Source: Saccharothrix sp. NRRL B-16348 (GTDB lineage: Bacteria; Actinomycetota; Actinomycetes; Mycobacteriales; Pseudonocardiaceae). From it: a stretch of 64,000 bases of DNA. Under the pieces are notes generated by a model. The model did no database searches. It had not been told where the DNA came from and worked only from the letters and a program-made list of their open reading frames with translations. Of this stretch, positions 63,425-64,000 are shown in pieces (positions within the stretch are counted from its first letter, which is position 1; each line of letters begins with the position of its first letter). The stretch covers positions 1-64,000 of the forward strand of contig NZ_LGED01000035.1 of assembly GCF_001280085.1 (NCBI RefSeq). The letters are read 5' to 3'. The position numbers and the translations under genes are program-made.

Positions 63425-64000
63425 TTACCGGCTGGGCCGGGGACACGCCGGGTGCGACCCCGCCGTCACCAGCTTGTTCACCGCGACCTTGGGGTCGCCG
63501 CTCGTCACCAGGCTCTCGCCGACCAGCACCGCGTCGGCGCCCGCGCCCGCGTACGCCATCAGGTCGCCCGGCCCGGACACACCGGACTCGGCGATCTTGA
63601 TGACGTCGAAGGGCAGGCCGGGCGCGATCCGCCCGAACACGTCCTTGTCCACTTCCAGGGTGTGCAGGTTGCGCGCGTTCACGCCGATGACGCTCGCACC
63701 GGCCTCCAGCGCGCGGTCGGCCTCCTCGGCCGTGTGCACCTCGACCAGGGCCGTCATGCCCAGCGACTCCACCCGGTCGAGCAGGGACACCAGCGCGTTC
63801 TGCTCCAACGCCGCCACGATCAGCAGCACGAGGTCCGCGCCGTGCAGGCGTGCCTCGTGCACCTGGTACGGGCTGACGATGAAGTCCTTGCGCAACAGGG
63901 GCACGCCCACCGCCGCGCGCACCGCGTCGAAGTCCTCCAGCGACCCGCCGAACCGGCGCCGCTCGGTCAGCACGCTGATCGCCCGCGCGCCGCCCAGCTC
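63425..64000 (-). CDS. trpC: Indole-3-glycerol phosphate synthase (partial)
   Basis: The C-terminal 191 residues of a TIM-barrel enzyme that closes the indole ring. [16 protein letters not shown] holds the catalytic Lys and nearby substrate contacts, [14 protein letters not shown] is the central signature and VLVGESLV the phosphate-binding end. The frame is open to the window edge, so the first 60-70 residues lie outside. It should be followed upstream by the rest of the trp operon. Confidence 0.95.
   Translation of the reverse strand, partial: ELGGARAISVLTERRRFGGSLEDFDAVRAAVGVPLLRKDFIVSPYQVHEARLHGADLVLLIVAALEQNALVSLLDRVESLGMTALVEVHTAEEADRALEAGASVIGVNARNLHTLEVDKDVFGRIAPGLPFDVIKIAESGVSGPGDLMAYAGAGADAVLVGESLVTSGDPKVAVNKLVTAGSHPACPRPSR

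Overview
This is about 64 kb of very GC-rich DNA with many GTG starts and tightly packed genes. The gene families point to an actinomycete: an XRE/DUF397 pair, a LAL-type LuxR regulator, a SARP/AfsR regulator, CebR-type sugar control, and the order trpC-trpB-trpA followed shortly by lgt. The best fit is the order Pseudonocardiales (Saccharothrix, Actinosynnema or Lentzea-like), but the genus is inference. I see no rRNA, tRNA, CRISPR array, insertion sequence or prophage. The window is mostly chromosomal core and polysaccharide-catabolism genes, with a few accessory insertions.

Layout. 0-8.5 kb: a secreted phosphodiester glycosidase/phosphoesterase, an AraC-type regulator behind a DasR-like (dre) promoter, a DM13 protein, a small membrane protein, a winged-helix protein, a Thr/Pro-rich anchored protein and an ACT-GNAT acetyltransferase. 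8.5-14.3 kb: a complete cellobiose/cello-oligosaccharide locus (cebR, then bglC-cebG-cebF-cebE on the opposite strand) with a perfect 14-bp LacI operator. 14.5-15.2 kb: a truncated phosphotransferase gene next to a 132-bp palindromic element. 15.3-27.5 kb: an FtsX/MacB-like ABC exporter, a LAL regulator preceded by a 62-codon gene, a chitinase whose promoter carries two dre sites, and a SARP regulator. 27.6-35.4 kb: a hairpin-rich non-coding stretch, a DedA protein, the XRE/DUF397 pair, a SulP transporter fused to carbonic anhydrase with a short leader ORF, a rhomboid-like membrane protein and gnd. 35.5-38.8 kb: a LacI regulator and a GH30 glucanase sharing a triple-repeat operator, then an inverted repeat array. 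38.8-53.6 kb: LysE/Lrp, an aromatic amino acid decarboxylase, tesB, pyk, VanZ, DUF2461, a helicase-associated protein, gltD and gltB. 54-64 kb: dctA, a TAXI binding protein, a split two-component system, lgt, a Uma2 gene and the 3' end of the trp operon, which runs off the window.

How the genes work together. Three modules degrade biopolymers: cellobiose uptake and hydrolysis under CebR, a chitinase under a DasR-like repressor, and GH30 under its own neighbouring LacI regulator. The AraC-family gene at 3.5-4.5 kb has a promoter built like the chitinase promoter (dre core inside an 18-bp -35/-10 spacer), so it probably answers to the same amino-sugar signal. gltBD, pyk, gnd, dctA and trp supply central nitrogen, carbon and amino acid metabolism. 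dctA, an orphan TAXI binding protein and a histidine kinase/response regulator form a plausible dicarboxylate sensing unit.

The most unusual items are non-coding: two inverted arrays of about 20-bp repeats (18.67-18.86 and 38.53-38.77 kb), the 132-bp palindrome at 15.07 kb, the hairpin cluster at 27.68-27.89 kb, the triple direct-repeat operators at 35.45 and 36.59 kb, and the leader ORF before the SulP-carbonic anhydrase gene. Seven genes also look leaderless.
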